DNA of 64,000 nucleotides from Breznakiella homolactica (GTDB taxonomy: Bacteria > Spirochaetota > Spirochaetia > Treponematales > Breznakiellaceae), in contig NZ_CP067089.2 of NCBI RefSeq assembly GCF_016616095.2, positions 2,976,001 through 3,040,000 of the forward strand. Reading direction: 5' to 3'. Within the stretch, counting starts at the first letter, position 1; every line of letters begins with the position of its first letter. The notes below the pieces were generated by a model. The model searched no databases, was not told the DNA's origin, and saw nothing but the letters and a program-made list of their open reading frames with translations. Below, in pieces: positions 42,588 to 50,952 of this stretch. The translations under genes were made by a program, and so were the position numbers.

Positions 42588-44462
42588 TTACAGCGCGGCC
42601 TTGATGTATTGGGCCGCGCTGTCCCCGGCCAGACGGCCTGAGTTTATGGAAAAGCCCATGGTATTCCCCGGCAGAAGGAACATATAGCTGTCCCCGAAGA
42701 TCGTGCAGGCGTCGGTCCCGGCGGAATACAGCCCCGGAATTACCCTGGCGTCCTCGGTGAGGACCTCCAGGTCACTGTTGATCCTGATGCCCCCCAGGGT
42801 ACCGTAGCTGGACGGGTAATACTGGGCGGCGTAATAGGGGCCGGTGCTTATGGGCCGCAGGAATTCCCGGCTTTTGCCGAGGGGATCCCTGCCTGAAGCG
42901 CATACCGCGTTGTAGTCAGCCACGGTCCGTTCCAGGGTATCAGCGTCAATGCCCATTTTTTCCGCCAGCTCCCGGATGGTACCGGCCTTCTGCACCGCGG
43001 TATAGCCCTGGGCGTTGGCCGCTTCCAGGTTCCGGTCAAACTGGGTAAAGTCCGTAATGTTGTAGACCCGGCTGGCGAAGGGCACGCCGTTCCGCATGTA
43101 ATCCCGCTTAATCGTTTCATCCATGATCATGAATCCGGTGTTGCCGGACTGCTGGACCAGGGCATTGCCGCAGTAGGTAGTGTTCTGTACCTGTTCCTCG
43201 TTGAAGAAGCGGTTCCCCTCACGGTTGACCAGAAGGTTAGGCTGGCGGAGGGCATAGGTCACATCCACCGGTCCCCGGCCCTGGCTGTCGGGACGGAACA
43301 CATTAAAGATCATCTCAATGGTAATTTCCGAACGGCCCGCGCCGGCGGCGTCCGCCATGAGGATTCCGTCTCCGTCATGGTTGGGGACCCGCATACCAAA
43401 GTAGTCGATTCCGTAAGTGTAGCCCAGTTCTTTTTTTACCATTTCGGCGTTGTCCCCGAAACCGCCGGTGGCGATCAGAACCGCGGAACAGTCCACTTCA
43501 TAGGCGGTGCCGCCGTCCATGGCTTCTGCCCGGGCTCCGGTGACGATACCGTTGTTCATGACAACCTCGGTGCCGGCGGTACTGAGATAGATTTCCACTC
43601 CCAGAGCCCTGGCCCGTTCTGTCATACGGCGGGTCATGGTGGCAGCCTGGCCGCCGCCTTTGGTTCCGTCATCGGAAGCGACGATATGCCAGGAAGGATA
43701 GGATTTGTCGAAATACCGGGCGGCTTCTTCAAACCGTACCCCCATGGACTCAAGCCAGCCGATGGTCTGCGCCGACAGGTCAAAGTAACGCCGGACCAGG
43801 ACGCCGTCGGTCCTGTAATGGGTGTATTCCATGAACATGTTGTATGCTTCATCCACATTCATGGTGTCGCCCTGCTTTTTCTGGATATCGCTTCCGATTG
43901 CCAGGGGGCCCATACCCATGTTGGCGGCGCCGCCGGTAACAGCGCTTTTCTCAAAAAGAATTACCTTGACCCCGGCTTCCGCCGCGCTGATGGCCGCGCC
44001 CAGACCGGCCGGGCCGCCGCCGATGATTACAAAATCAGTCTTAAGCTGAACCGTTTCAGTCCGGCCCGGGGAAGAAGAACCGGCGTGTTTCTTTTCCATC
44101 AGGGCGGTTACGCTGCCGCCGGCCTGGATGACACAATCTTCCACCGCCGCCAGCAGGGCGGAACTGGATACCGTGGCTCCGGAAATACTGTCCAGGGCAA
44201 GGGTCTGTCCAGCGACAATCTGCCGGGAAAGGGTTTCCATGGCGGTATCCCCGATCCCCGGAGTTTCCTGGTGCTGGGTCACGGTTACCGATTCGATCCG
44301 GGAAGCGTCAAAGGCGACCTCAACCGTAACCGGTCCGTTGTGGCCCTGTTTTACGGCGGTATACTTACCGGTGGAAAATTTCAATTTTGCTCCGCCGGCG
44401 CAGGATCCCAGGATTCCTATGGTTAGTACCAAAGAAACCCACAGTGCAGCTGTTTTTCTCAT
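42588..44462 (-). CDS. FMN-binding lipoprotein flavin reductase (fumarate reductase flavoprotein/urocanate reductase-like)
   Basis: A 624-residue extracytoplasmic flavoenzyme. The start at 44462 follows AAGGAG six bases upstream; an ATG six codons earlier is less likely. A signal peptide ends in the lipobox LGSC, so the protein is lipid-anchored. Residues about 30-120 form an FMN-binding domain with SISGATVSSSAL (covalent FMN at the threonine). Then comes an FAD_binding_2 domain beginning FVIIGGGPAGLGAAISAAEAG and ending RPISTGPYYAAQYYPS...TLGGIRI. Relatives reduce fumarate, urocanate, methacrylate or other enoates as respiratory acceptors; the acceptor here is unknown. No haem motif is present. 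Confidence 0.88.
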   Translation of the reverse strand: MRKTAALWVSLVLTIGILGSCAGGAKLKFSTGKYTAVKQGHNGPVTVEVAFDASRIESVTVTQHQETPGIGDTAMETLSRQIVAGQTLALDSISGATVSSSALLAAVEDCVIQAGGSVTALMEKKHAGSSSPGRTETVQLKTDFVIIGGGPAGLGAAISAAEAGVKVILFEKSAVTGGAANMGMGPLAIGSDIQKKQGDTMNVDEAYNMFMEYTHYRTDGVLVRRYFDLSAQTIGWLESMGVRFEEAARYFDKSYPSWHIVASDDGTKGGGQAATMTRRMTERARALGVEIYLSTAGTEVVMNNGIVTGARAEAMDGGTAYEVDCSAVLIATGGFGDNAEMVKKELGYTYGIDYFGMRVPNHDGDGILMADAAGAGRSEITIEMIFNVFRPDSQGRGPVDVTYALRQPNLLVNREGNRFFNEEQVQNTTYCGNALVQQSGNTGFMIMDETIKRDYMRNGVPFASRVYNITDFTQFDRNLEAANAQGYTAVQKAGTIRELAEKMGIDADTLERTVADYNAVCASGRDPLGKSREFLRPISTGPYYAAQYYPSSYGTLGGIRINSDLEVLTEDARVIPGLYSAGTDACTIFGDSYMFLLPGNTMGFSINSGRLAGDSAAQYIKAAL

Positions 44463-44486
44463 GGACTGCTCCTTGTTCATATAGAA

Positions 44487-44514
44487 ATAGATTTATTTTT
44501 ATAGATAAATCTAT
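44487..44514. promoter_or_regulatory. AT-rich dyad upstream of the flavin reductase gene
   Basis: ATAGATTTAT (44487-44496) and ATAAATCTAT (44505-44514) are perfect inverted repeats with an eight-base spacer, 25 bases before the start codon. This is a candidate operator for the adjacent MerR-type regulator, or an mRNA hairpin in the leader. Confidence 0.45.
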
Positions 44515-44574
44515 CCTATACAGTAACTGTAGGGGCAAGAAGAATTTTCGGGAATTTGTCCGCCTGCGCGGGAA

Positions 44575-45384
44575 TCAGGCGTTTTTGCAGAGAAGCCATA
44601 CTTCAAAATATTTATACTGTATTCCGCCGATTTTGTGGGTAAAAAGGATATTGCTGACGGTCCTGCCGCTGAAGGCATAACCTGCGTTTCCCATTCGGCT
44701 GATGAGATCCAGATACATTTCTTCGCGTATCATATCGAAATCACGGCTTTCCAGTTTTACCACGGTATATATGCAGCGTCCCTTATCCAGCATCTCCGTG
44801 CAAGGCGGCAGGGGAAGGCAAAACTCTTCGGCGTTCTCCCGCTGTATGGAAAAAGCTATCCGTTGTTTTTCCAGCCGGCGGCCCGCAAAATCCGAGACAA
44901 CGGAGATCCGGGAAAGGGGCGATACTGCGATCCACTTCTGTACAGCCGACTGCTGCCGGGGACTTTTGCCTACAAAGTCTTCATCCATGAGAAGATAATA
45001 ATCGGGGACAGAAACCGGGTGAAAGATATCCACATAGGATTCGAGGCTGGTAATTTTTTCATTGTACTGCCGGATCCATTGGGCGGATTTTTCGTAGTAC
45101 CGGGCCTGCTGTTCCGCTTCCTTCTGCTTCTCGGAAAGCAGGGCGCTCACGGCATCCAGATCCTTGGTATTCTGATCGTTGAAATATTCCACCACTTCCC
45201 TGAGCTTGAGGCCGAAGCTGCAGTACTTCCGGAGATAAAACAGCTCCATGATGTTTTCTTTTGTGTAGACCCGGCTGCCGGCTCCGTCCCGTCCGGGATT
45301 GACCAGCCCGACCTCTTCGTAAAACCGGATGGCCCCGGGGGTGTTTCCGAAAATCTTGGCGATTTCATGAATACTGTACTGCAT
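44575..45384 (-). CDS. MerR family transcriptional regulator
   Basis: A 269-residue regulator. The N-terminal MerR winged helix (YSIHEIAKIFGNTPGAIRFYEEVGL) is followed by the dimerisation helix and a C-terminal effector domain of about 150 residues resembling a GyrI/BltR-like binding domain. The ATG at 45384 follows GGAGGAAGCTG; longer in-frame extensions are rejected. It is on the same strand 112 bases before the flavin reductase, its likely target, and divergent from the diguanylate cyclase gene. Confidence 0.88.
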   Translation of the reverse strand: MQYSIHEIAKIFGNTPGAIRFYEEVGLVNPGRDGAGSRVYTKENIMELFYLRKYCSFGLKLREVVEYFNDQNTKDLDAVSALLSEKQKEAEQQARYYEKSAQWIRQYNEKITSLESYVDIFHPVSVPDYYLLMDEDFVGKSPRQQSAVQKWIAVSPLSRISVVSDFAGRRLEKQRIAFSIQRENAEEFCLPLPPCTEMLDKGRCIYTVVKLESRDFDMIREEMYLDLISRMGNAGYAFSGRTVSNILFTHKIGGIQYKYFEVWLLCKNA

Positions 45385-45414
45385 CAGCTTCCTCCGGAAG
45401 AATCTGTGTACAGT

Positions 45415-45431
45415 ATACCATAGGATGGTAT
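45415..45431. promoter_or_regulatory. Dyad ATACCAT-AGG-ATGGTAT (candidate MerR operator)
   Basis: A 17-base perfect dyad with a three-base centre in the divergent region between merR and the diguanylate cyclase gene. It sits just upstream of the merR start and about 20 bases before the -10 of the opposing promoter, so one protein could control both directions. Confidence 0.45.
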
Positions 45432-45434
45432 TCA

Positions 45435-45462
45435 TTGTTTCGAACCGTATTTTTACTATACT
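45435..45462 (+). promoter_or_regulatory. Promoter of the diguanylate cyclase gene
   Basis: TTGTTT (45435-45440), 16-base spacer, TATACT (45457-45462). Transcription would begin about 45 bases before the ATG at 45516. Confidence 0.55.
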
Positions 45463-45515
45463 TAAAGGTAGAAAGGTTTTCCTCCACCGGAACAGCCAAA
45501 ATTACGGGAGTCTCT

Positions 45516-46727
45516 ATGTTTGGGAATTTATTGTATGGTTTGATTAATATAGATGTCAAAACACAGGTGGCCATATTGTTCTGGGGCAACCTGACATCGG
45601 TAGCGCTGATACTTTCTTTCGAATTATCCAGTATCCATTCCCGGGACCGGCGTCTGGCCATCCGGTATATTCTGGCAAAGCTTTTCCAGGCCGTGGCGTA
45701 TCTATTTATCTTTCAGCGGGATGCCATCAGTTCCTATATTTCGGTAAATCTGGGGAACACCCTGATGATGGCCGGTTTCTATATTGAAGCCATTGCCATG
45801 CTCATCATTATTAACGAAGACTGCAAATCCCTGCGCTGGATCGAAGCTATTATAACCGCTGTGTCCATCATCGCGTTTAACCTGATTGAACTGTTCAGCC
45901 CCAATATATCCTTCAGGGTTGCGGTTTCTTCCCTGGGGCTTTTTCTGATTATGGTTATTCCCACGTTTCAGCTTTTCTTCTCGAAGAACACCACCAGATT
46001 TAAACGCATCGTTGGGGTCTACTACTTATTTTTCATTATCCTGCTTTTGCCCCGGGGTGTATTTGCGGTGGTCCATGGCAATGTGGAAATCTTCTCAAAT
46101 TATGTGATTCAGAGCCTAACCTTCCTCAGCCTGGTGCTGTTGATGATTTTCAGCCTTTCGGCGTACCTCCTGCTTATGAAGGAAAACTCCGATCGGATTA
46201 TAACGTACATGGCGACCATGGATCTCATGACGGATATCTCCAACCGTCAGAACTTTCTCAATGGCGCCGGAATCCTGTTCGGGGATTACAAAAGAGCGAA
46301 AAAAAATATTGCCCTTCTGTTTTTCGATGTGGATCATTTCAAAAAGATCAACGACACCTTCGGGCATTCCTTCGGTGACGAAGTTCTCAAGCGTTTCGCG
46401 GAGGCTATCAAAAACAGCATGCGTCCGGAGGATCTGTCCTGCCGGTACGGCGGCGAGGAATTTCTTTCTTTTTTACAAATACAGGACGCTGCCACCGCGC
46501 GGAAAATCGCTTCCCGGGTAATGGAAGAAATCAAAGACCTCACCTTTGAGGGGAAGCCGGATTTTTCATTTACCACCAGCATCGGAATTGCCCTGGGGAT
46601 TCCCGCGGGAAATCAGACTCTCGACGATTATATCAACAGAGCCGATGAGGCTCTTTACGAAGCGAAACGGACCGGCAGAAATAAAATCGTTGAGATGGAG
46701 ATGCCGCCGGATACGGACAAATCCTGA
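45516..46727 (+). CDS. Membrane diguanylate cyclase (GGDEF domain)
   Basis: A 403-residue inner-membrane enzyme making c-di-GMP from GTP. About six membrane segments occupy residues 15-220. The GGDEF domain is at about residues 230-395, with FFDVDHFKKINDTFGH and the active-site loop RYGGEEF near residue 310. A conserved GGEEF variant indicates catalytic competence. No RxxD inhibitory site is evident before the loop. GGGAG precedes the ATG at 45516, and an earlier TTG coincides with the -35 box and is rejected. The membrane part is an unclassified sensor. Confidence 0.92.
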   Translation: MFGNLLYGLINIDVKTQVAILFWGNLTSVALILSFELSSIHSRDRRLAIRYILAKLFQAVAYLFIFQRDAISSYISVNLGNTLMMAGFYIEAIAMLIIINEDCKSLRWIEAIITAVSIIAFNLIELFSPNISFRVAVSSLGLFLIMVIPTFQLFFSKNTTRFKRIVGVYYLFFIILLLPRGVFAVVHGNVEIFSNYVIQSLTFLSLVLLMIFSLSAYLLLMKENSDRIITYMATMDLMTDISNRQNFLNGAGILFGDYKRAKKNIALLFFDVDHFKKINDTFGHSFGDEVLKRFAEAIKNSMRPEDLSCRYGGEEFLSFLQIQDAATARKIASRVMEEIKDLTFEGKPDFSFTTSIGIALGIPAGNQTLDDYINRADEALYEAKRTGRNKIVEMEMPPDTDKS

Positions 46728-46745
46728 TTTCCCGGCACCTGCGGT

Positions 46746-47450
46746 TTACGATTTTTGAAGGCGGCGCCCATCCGGAGAAAACCGTTTAGTTACGGCCTGG
46801 TGTATAAAATACATATAGGGAATCCCCAGATTTGTCTCAATAAGGGAATCCACAATCAGCGGCCGCCATCCGGGGGACCGGATTCCGGTGACCAGGAGCA
46901 CCGCCTCCCAAGAAAACTGAACCAGAATACCGATTATGAGGAGCCATAAAACAGGTATCACAGGGGCGCCTTCCTTCCGGTTCATATTATAAATACACAC
47001 AATAGCGTACCCGATAAACATGAGCAGCGCCATTATTCCATGATAGGAATTGGTTCCCCGGGAAATGGCTATTTCGCCCATGGGTCCGCCGAAACTCCGG
47101 CTCAGCAAAGCTACCGTGAGCCAGCCCGCTACAATGAGCAGGGACCATTCAAAGAGGCGCTTGTCCCGGTCGAGCCAAAGCCAGATCCACACAAAATTAG
47201 TGAATCCGTAACTCATACTCAGCCAGAAAAGGAAGGGACCCGCCGGCATACCCTGTACGGTTCTTGTTCCGAGAAATTTGTAGAAGATACCGTAATCCAC
47301 CGCGAAATACAGAAGACCCGCCAGTACACCGGTAATAAATGCAAGCCGCCGTTTCTGGACCAGGAGGAGGACCGCGAGAAATAAAAGAAATCCGCAGTCC
47401 AGATACATATACAGGTAATTTAGTACCCGGGAAGGTATTACTTCGGCCAT
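46746..47450 (-). CDS. Polytopic membrane protein of unknown function
   Basis: A 234-residue protein with about six or seven hydrophobic segments and a basic C-terminal tail. Aromatic and glycine-rich motifs (YFAVDYGIFYKFLGTRTV, WLSMSYGFTNFVWIWLWLDRD, GTNSYHGIM) suggest a conserved fold, but I cannot name the family. GAGGGG precedes the ATG. It converges with the diguanylate cyclase gene and marks the last GC-rich gene before the AT-rich block. Confidence 0.7.
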   Translation of the reverse strand: MAEVIPSRVLNYLYMYLDCGFLLFLAVLLLVQKRRLAFITGVLAGLLYFAVDYGIFYKFLGTRTVQGMPAGPFLFWLSMSYGFTNFVWIWLWLDRDKRLFEWSLLIVAGWLTVALLSRSFGGPMGEIAISRGTNSYHGIMALLMFIGYAIVCIYNMNRKEGAPVIPVLWLLIIGILVQFSWEAVLLVTGIRSPGWRPLIVDSLIETNLGIPYMYFIHQAVTKRFSPDGRRLQKS

Positions 47451-47470
47451 AAAAACCCCTCTCGTTATTT

Positions 47471-47944
47471 TTACGTTAGTTTTTCGTAATATACAATATC
47501 CATGTTTTCTTTTATCTTTTCGGTTTTTCCAGTCTTCTTGTATCCCATTTTTTCATATAAATAGCAATTTCCCGTTTCCTGCAATATGGTATTTAAGATC
47601 CAGCCCTTTTTAGGCGAATACATTTTTTCTGCAATTTCAAATACTTTCTGCGCTATTCCCTTATTTTGATATTCCGGCAGGATAAATATCCGGTTAATCC
47701 TGCAGCGGTCTCCATCATCTGTTTTACTTATCCGTATTGCTCCGACAGATTGGGCTTCCAATTTTATTATATAAAAATCTGTAGTTTCCTGATTTATTTC
47801 ATGGAGAATTTTTTGAAGATCCTCATTGCCTGGATTTGTTTCATAATCCTGATATTTTTCCAGTAATTTTCTGAATGCCAATAATTGCATGCGATGTATC
47901 TCACACGCATTTTCAGCCGCTGCTTTACATAATTCTATTTTCAT
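47471..47944 (-). CDS. GNAT family N-acetyltransferase
   Basis: A 157-residue acetyltransferase. The acetyl-CoA-binding motif A is present as RIFILPEYQNKGIAQKVFEIA (Q-x-x-G-x-A) at about residue 90, with the C-terminal motif B strand CYLYEKMGYKKTGK. It starts two bases after the stop of the second GNAT gene, so the two are translated from one mRNA. Substrate unknown. Confidence 0.88.
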   Translation of the reverse strand: MKIELCKAAAENACEIHRMQLLAFRKLLEKYQDYETNPGNEDLQKILHEINQETTDFYIIKLEAQSVGAIRISKTDDGDRCRINRIFILPEYQNKGIAQKVFEIAEKMYSPKKGWILNTILQETGNCYLYEKMGYKKTGKTEKIKENMDIVYYEKLT

Positions 47945-47946
47945 TT

Positions 47947-48528
47947 TTATAGATTCCTTACATACTTTTTTAATATAGGAACCGCTTTCTCATACTCATT
48001 TTTTTTATTTCCAATTTGATCTTCCTTAGATATTTCAAAACCGGCGTTTAAATACAATCCTATAGCTTTATAGCTCCATGTCTGTGTTGATAAATATATC
48101 GGACCCGGTTCATCAATTTCTGAAAATATTGCCAGGCATTTTGTGATTAATGCTTTCCCTAAGCCTTTATTTTGATATTCAGGCACAACAGCCATCCAAT
48201 GCAATAATGCCGCTTCTCTGCTATTTACAATTGCCCGCCAAGCGGTAATTGTCCCAGCATAAGTATTTTCAGGGCTTTTAATAAAAACCATTCTTTGTTC
48301 TAAATGCTCAGGATATTGAATAAATGTTTCCTGAAAATAATCGAGAGCGTTTGTTTCGGAATTAAATTCCCCGACAGAAGTTTCTATTCCGGCCCATGTT
48401 TCTTCCATTCCCGTCTTGTAATAAATGAACTCATAATTATTCGGCAATTGATTTATCACTATGGGTAAATCCCGTTTTCGCTTCATTACAATATCATAAT
48501 ACGGTACTGTTTTATCCAGCATTTTCAT
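47947..48528 (-). CDS. GNAT family N-acetyltransferase
   Basis: A 193-residue acetyltransferase with motif A VVPEYQNKGLGKALITKCL around residue 118 and a C-terminal SYKAIGLYLNAGFEI. The N-terminal 60 residues are extra relative to the minimal domain. It is first in the two-gene acetyltransferase operon and divergent from the VOC-TetR operon. The paired GNAT genes are not close paralogues. Confidence 0.88.
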   Translation of the reverse strand: MKMLDKTVPYYDIVMKRKRDLPIVINQLPNNYEFIYYKTGMEETWAGIETSVGEFNSETNALDYFQETFIQYPEHLEQRMVFIKSPENTYAGTITAWRAIVNSREAALLHWMAVVPEYQNKGLGKALITKCLAIFSEIDEPGPIYLSTQTWSYKAIGLYLNAGFEISKEDQIGNKKNEYEKAVPILKKYVRNL

Positions 48529-48638
48529 TCCGTCCTTTATATTGTTTTACTCAGCATAATCTTTTTTATCCCAATGTTCCATCGTCAGTATTTGTATTAT
48601 ATACGTCCTCTTATATTTTTCTCATTAACTTTTTGCGC

Positions 48639-48667
48639 TTGACTTTTTAGTACGATCGTACTATTAT
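48639..48667 (+). promoter_or_regulatory. Promoter with embedded 16-base palindromic operator for the VOC-TetR operon
   Basis: TTGACT (48639-48644) and TATTAT (48662-48667) are separated by exactly 17 bases. The spacer contains the perfect palindrome TAGTACGATCGTACTA (48648-48663), which overlaps the -10. This is the classic place for a repressor site. The TetR-type gene in the same operon is the obvious candidate for binding it. Confidence 0.85.
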
Positions 48668-48686
48668 TAAACAATCGGAGGCTTAT

Positions 48687-49040
48687 ATGAAGGTTAAATA
48701 CGTTACAATGATTGTTAAGAACATGGAAGAATCGGTTGCTTTTTATTCTGAAGTAATGGATTTTAAAGCTGACAGTGTTTATGATCTCAAATCACGGGGA
48801 AGAATTACCTTAATGAAAGGCGAAGGTGACGCTATGCTGGAAATTATTCAAAGTGATGAATTTGCGGTTGGTCTCTATTCTGTCGGAATGGAAGTTGATG
48901 ATGTTTCAAGCTCGCTGAAAGAGCTGGAATCCAAGGGGGCAAAGATCACAATGGAACCCCAGCCAACTACAGATGGCTACTGTGCATTCATTGAAGACCC
49001 GAATGGTGTAAGAATTGCATTAGTTCAGCATAATAAATGA
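48687..49040 (+). CDS. VOC-superfamily (glyoxalase/bleomycin-resistance-like) protein
   Basis: A 117-residue small protein with the paired beta-alpha-beta-beta-beta units of the vicinal-oxygen-chelate fold: TMIVKNMEESVAFYSEVMDF at the N-terminus and YCAFIEDPNGVRIALVQ at the C-terminus. The metal-ligand glutamate LEIIQ is present. CGGAGG precedes the ATG. It could detoxify or bind a small compound sensed by the co-transcribed TetR regulator. The specific activity cannot be told. Confidence 0.88.
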   Translation: MKVKYVTMIVKNMEESVAFYSEVMDFKADSVYDLKSRGRITLMKGEGDAMLEIIQSDEFAVGLYSVGMEVDDVSSSLKELESKGAKITMEPQPTTDGYCAFIEDPNGVRIALVQHNK

Positions 49041-49058
49041 AACAATTTGGTAATCATA

Positions 49059-49676
49059 ATGCGAAAAGATACAAAGAACGAAATTATCAAAACCGCCAAA
49101 AAACTTTTTAACGAATATGGGTTTAATGAAGTTTCTATAGGAGATATAGCCGCTACTCTTGGAATAAGCAAGGGCAATCTAACTTACTATTTCAAAAAAA
49201 AGGAGGATATTATTGAAACAATAATTCTTGAAAATCCAAGGGTTGAGACTTCAAAAATACCATCTTCCCTTTTAGAACTGGATGCTTTTTTTTATAACAT
49301 TCAAAAAGTCATTCAGGACAATGCCTTTTACTTTTGGCATTATACACAGCTTTCACAGATATCACCTGAAATCGAAAAAAAGCAGCAGGAAATTTTCCGG
49401 CATAACTTCAGTACACTTCACAAAGCATTTTTTTCACTGCGGGAAGCTAAATTACTTATTGAAGAGCACTTTAAGGATGAATATTTGTTTTTAATTGATT
49501 CTATTCTGCTGTCGGCATCCTATTGGGTTCCATTCTGCAAATTAAAAAACGCGAAGCTGACAGATTTGAGTTTTCAGCATTACATTTGGTCAATGGTCTA
49601 TCCGCTTTTAACGGCAAAAGGCAGAAATGAATTTTTATTGATTCACCCAAAGATTTTATATACGGATAAAAAGTGA
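49059..49676 (+). CDS. TetR family transcriptional regulator
   Basis: A 205-residue repressor with an N-terminal TetR helix-turn-helix (NEVSIGDIAATLGISKGNLTYYFKKKEDI, residues about 20-50) and a helical ligand domain. It follows the VOC gene by 18 bases. I chose the ATG at 49059 over an upstream TTG. It probably represses the operon through the palindrome at 48648-48663. Confidence 0.9.
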   Translation: MRKDTKNEIIKTAKKLFNEYGFNEVSIGDIAATLGISKGNLTYYFKKKEDIIETIILENPRVETSKIPSSLLELDAFFYNIQKVIQDNAFYFWHYTQLSQISPEIEKKQQEIFRHNFSTLHKAFFSLREAKLLIEEHFKDEYLFLIDSILLSASYWVPFCKLKNAKLTDLSFQHYIWSMVYPLLTAKGRNEFLLIHPKILYTDKK

Positions 49677-49697
49677 TGAGAGAATAAGATTAATTAA

Positions 49698-49956
49698 TTT
49701 TTCCATAATTGGAAGTTAACTTTTTCCTATCAAAAGTATCCGTGTTTATTAATAATAACAGACCTTCCAAATTATTCACTTGCAGAAATATACTTATATT
49801 TAGAAGATTACGGGAATACGCATAAAATATGCCAATTTATGTATTTAAAATTATAATGGATCTAATAATAGCGATTTATTAGATCCGCATATTTTAGATG
49901 CGTCTGAATTAATTAAAATAAATATCATGGATATTGTTAATAAGATTAAAATATAA
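49698..49956 (+). pseudogene. Decayed reading frame (remnant of an unidentified gene)
   Basis: The 300 bases between the TetR gene and the next gene hold no intact gene. One frame stays open from 49698 to 49856, reading YPCLLIITDLPNYSLAEIYL and LEDYGNTHK. A different frame then stays open from 49849 to the stop at 49956, reading NGSNNSDLLDPHILDASELI. The codon pattern resembles real protein and the two pieces abut, as expected from a frameshift, but there is no start codon with a ribosome binding site. The parent family is not recognised. Confidence 0.35.
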
Positions 49957-49976
49957 TCATCTCTGCAAAGTTGTTG

Positions 49977-50888
49977 TTATTTCTTATCAAGAAAACTTAA
50001 AATTGATATCCAGGTTTTTACATAAACGTTCTCCGGATTAATCTTTTGGCATTCCTCAAAGTTTTTCTTACTCTCATTTAACCTCAATAAATTGAGTTGG
50101 TAAAAGGCAATATTATAAATAGTAAAATAACTGTTTGGTTTAAAAGCAAGAATATACAATAATGCATCCAATGCTTCCTCTTCCAGATATTCCACCACTT
50201 CTTTATTCTTTTCTGTCTTTATTAAATAATCAGTAGCAAGGAAATAGACAACAAGATTAAATAAATTTCTTTCTTCGCATTTTATTTTTTTCCGATAGTA
50301 CTCGCATATCAGTTTCTTTTTCGAAAAAGCGGTATATACAGCTGGATTTGAAAATATACTGCTCTCGTTTATAACCAAGGGTTTTGTTTTCAATGAGATA
50401 ATTTCATCTTTAGCTAATAATATTTTGAGTATATCCCCTGGCTTCATATTAAGTATTATTTTATTAAATATCTTTTCGTTAAGTGTATTTAGAATAAATA
50501 TTATTAATAATAACGGCATGATAAAATAGACTGCCGAATCTATATACAGATTAAATAATCCGAATACTGTTCCGAGAGAGAATATGATTGCAAAAAGAAC
50601 AATAAAAAGAAAAACCCACAGGGCAGTTAAATACTTACGTCCTTTATTCAATACTAAAAAAGATAAAGCATTCGAATAATCTATTTTTTCAAATAATTCT
50701 TTTATAAAATTATCATGCACATAATCATTAAATTTTCCTTGAGGATCAATTTGTTCCGGCAATAAACCATATTTCTCAAGGATCTTTTCTTCAATCTCAT
50801 TAATAGCAATCTTACCATGAAGCATTGGATATGTTACCCATACGAGAAGCAAGTCCAAATCATCATTTGTCACATCATCCGGAATCAT
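49977..50888 (-). CDS. Membrane protein with TPR-like C-terminus, unknown function
   Basis: A 303-residue protein. The N-terminal 85 residues are soluble, two membrane segments lie at about residues 88-115 and 120-140, and the C-terminal part is helical with a TPR-like unit (FKPNSYFTIYNIAFYQLNLL..., about residues 250-285). GAGG precedes the ATG. No family is recognised. It is AT-rich, like its neighbours. Confidence 0.65.
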   Translation of the reverse strand: MIPDDVTNDDLDLLLVWVTYPMLHGKIAINEIEEKILEKYGLLPEQIDPQGKFNDYVHDNFIKELFEKIDYSNALSFLVLNKGRKYLTALWVFLFIVLFAIIFSLGTVFGLFNLYIDSAVYFIMPLLLIIFILNTLNEKIFNKIILNMKPGDILKILLAKDEIISLKTKPLVINESSIFSNPAVYTAFSKKKLICEYYRKKIKCEERNLFNLVVYFLATDYLIKTEKNKEVVEYLEEEALDALLYILAFKPNSYFTIYNIAFYQLNLLRLNESKKNFEECQKINPENVYVKTWISILSFLDKK

Positions 50889-50952
50889 ATCATAACCTCA
50901 TAAGTTATAATTACTTTAAAAACTTCTAAAGTAGATATGATTTCCATTTATA

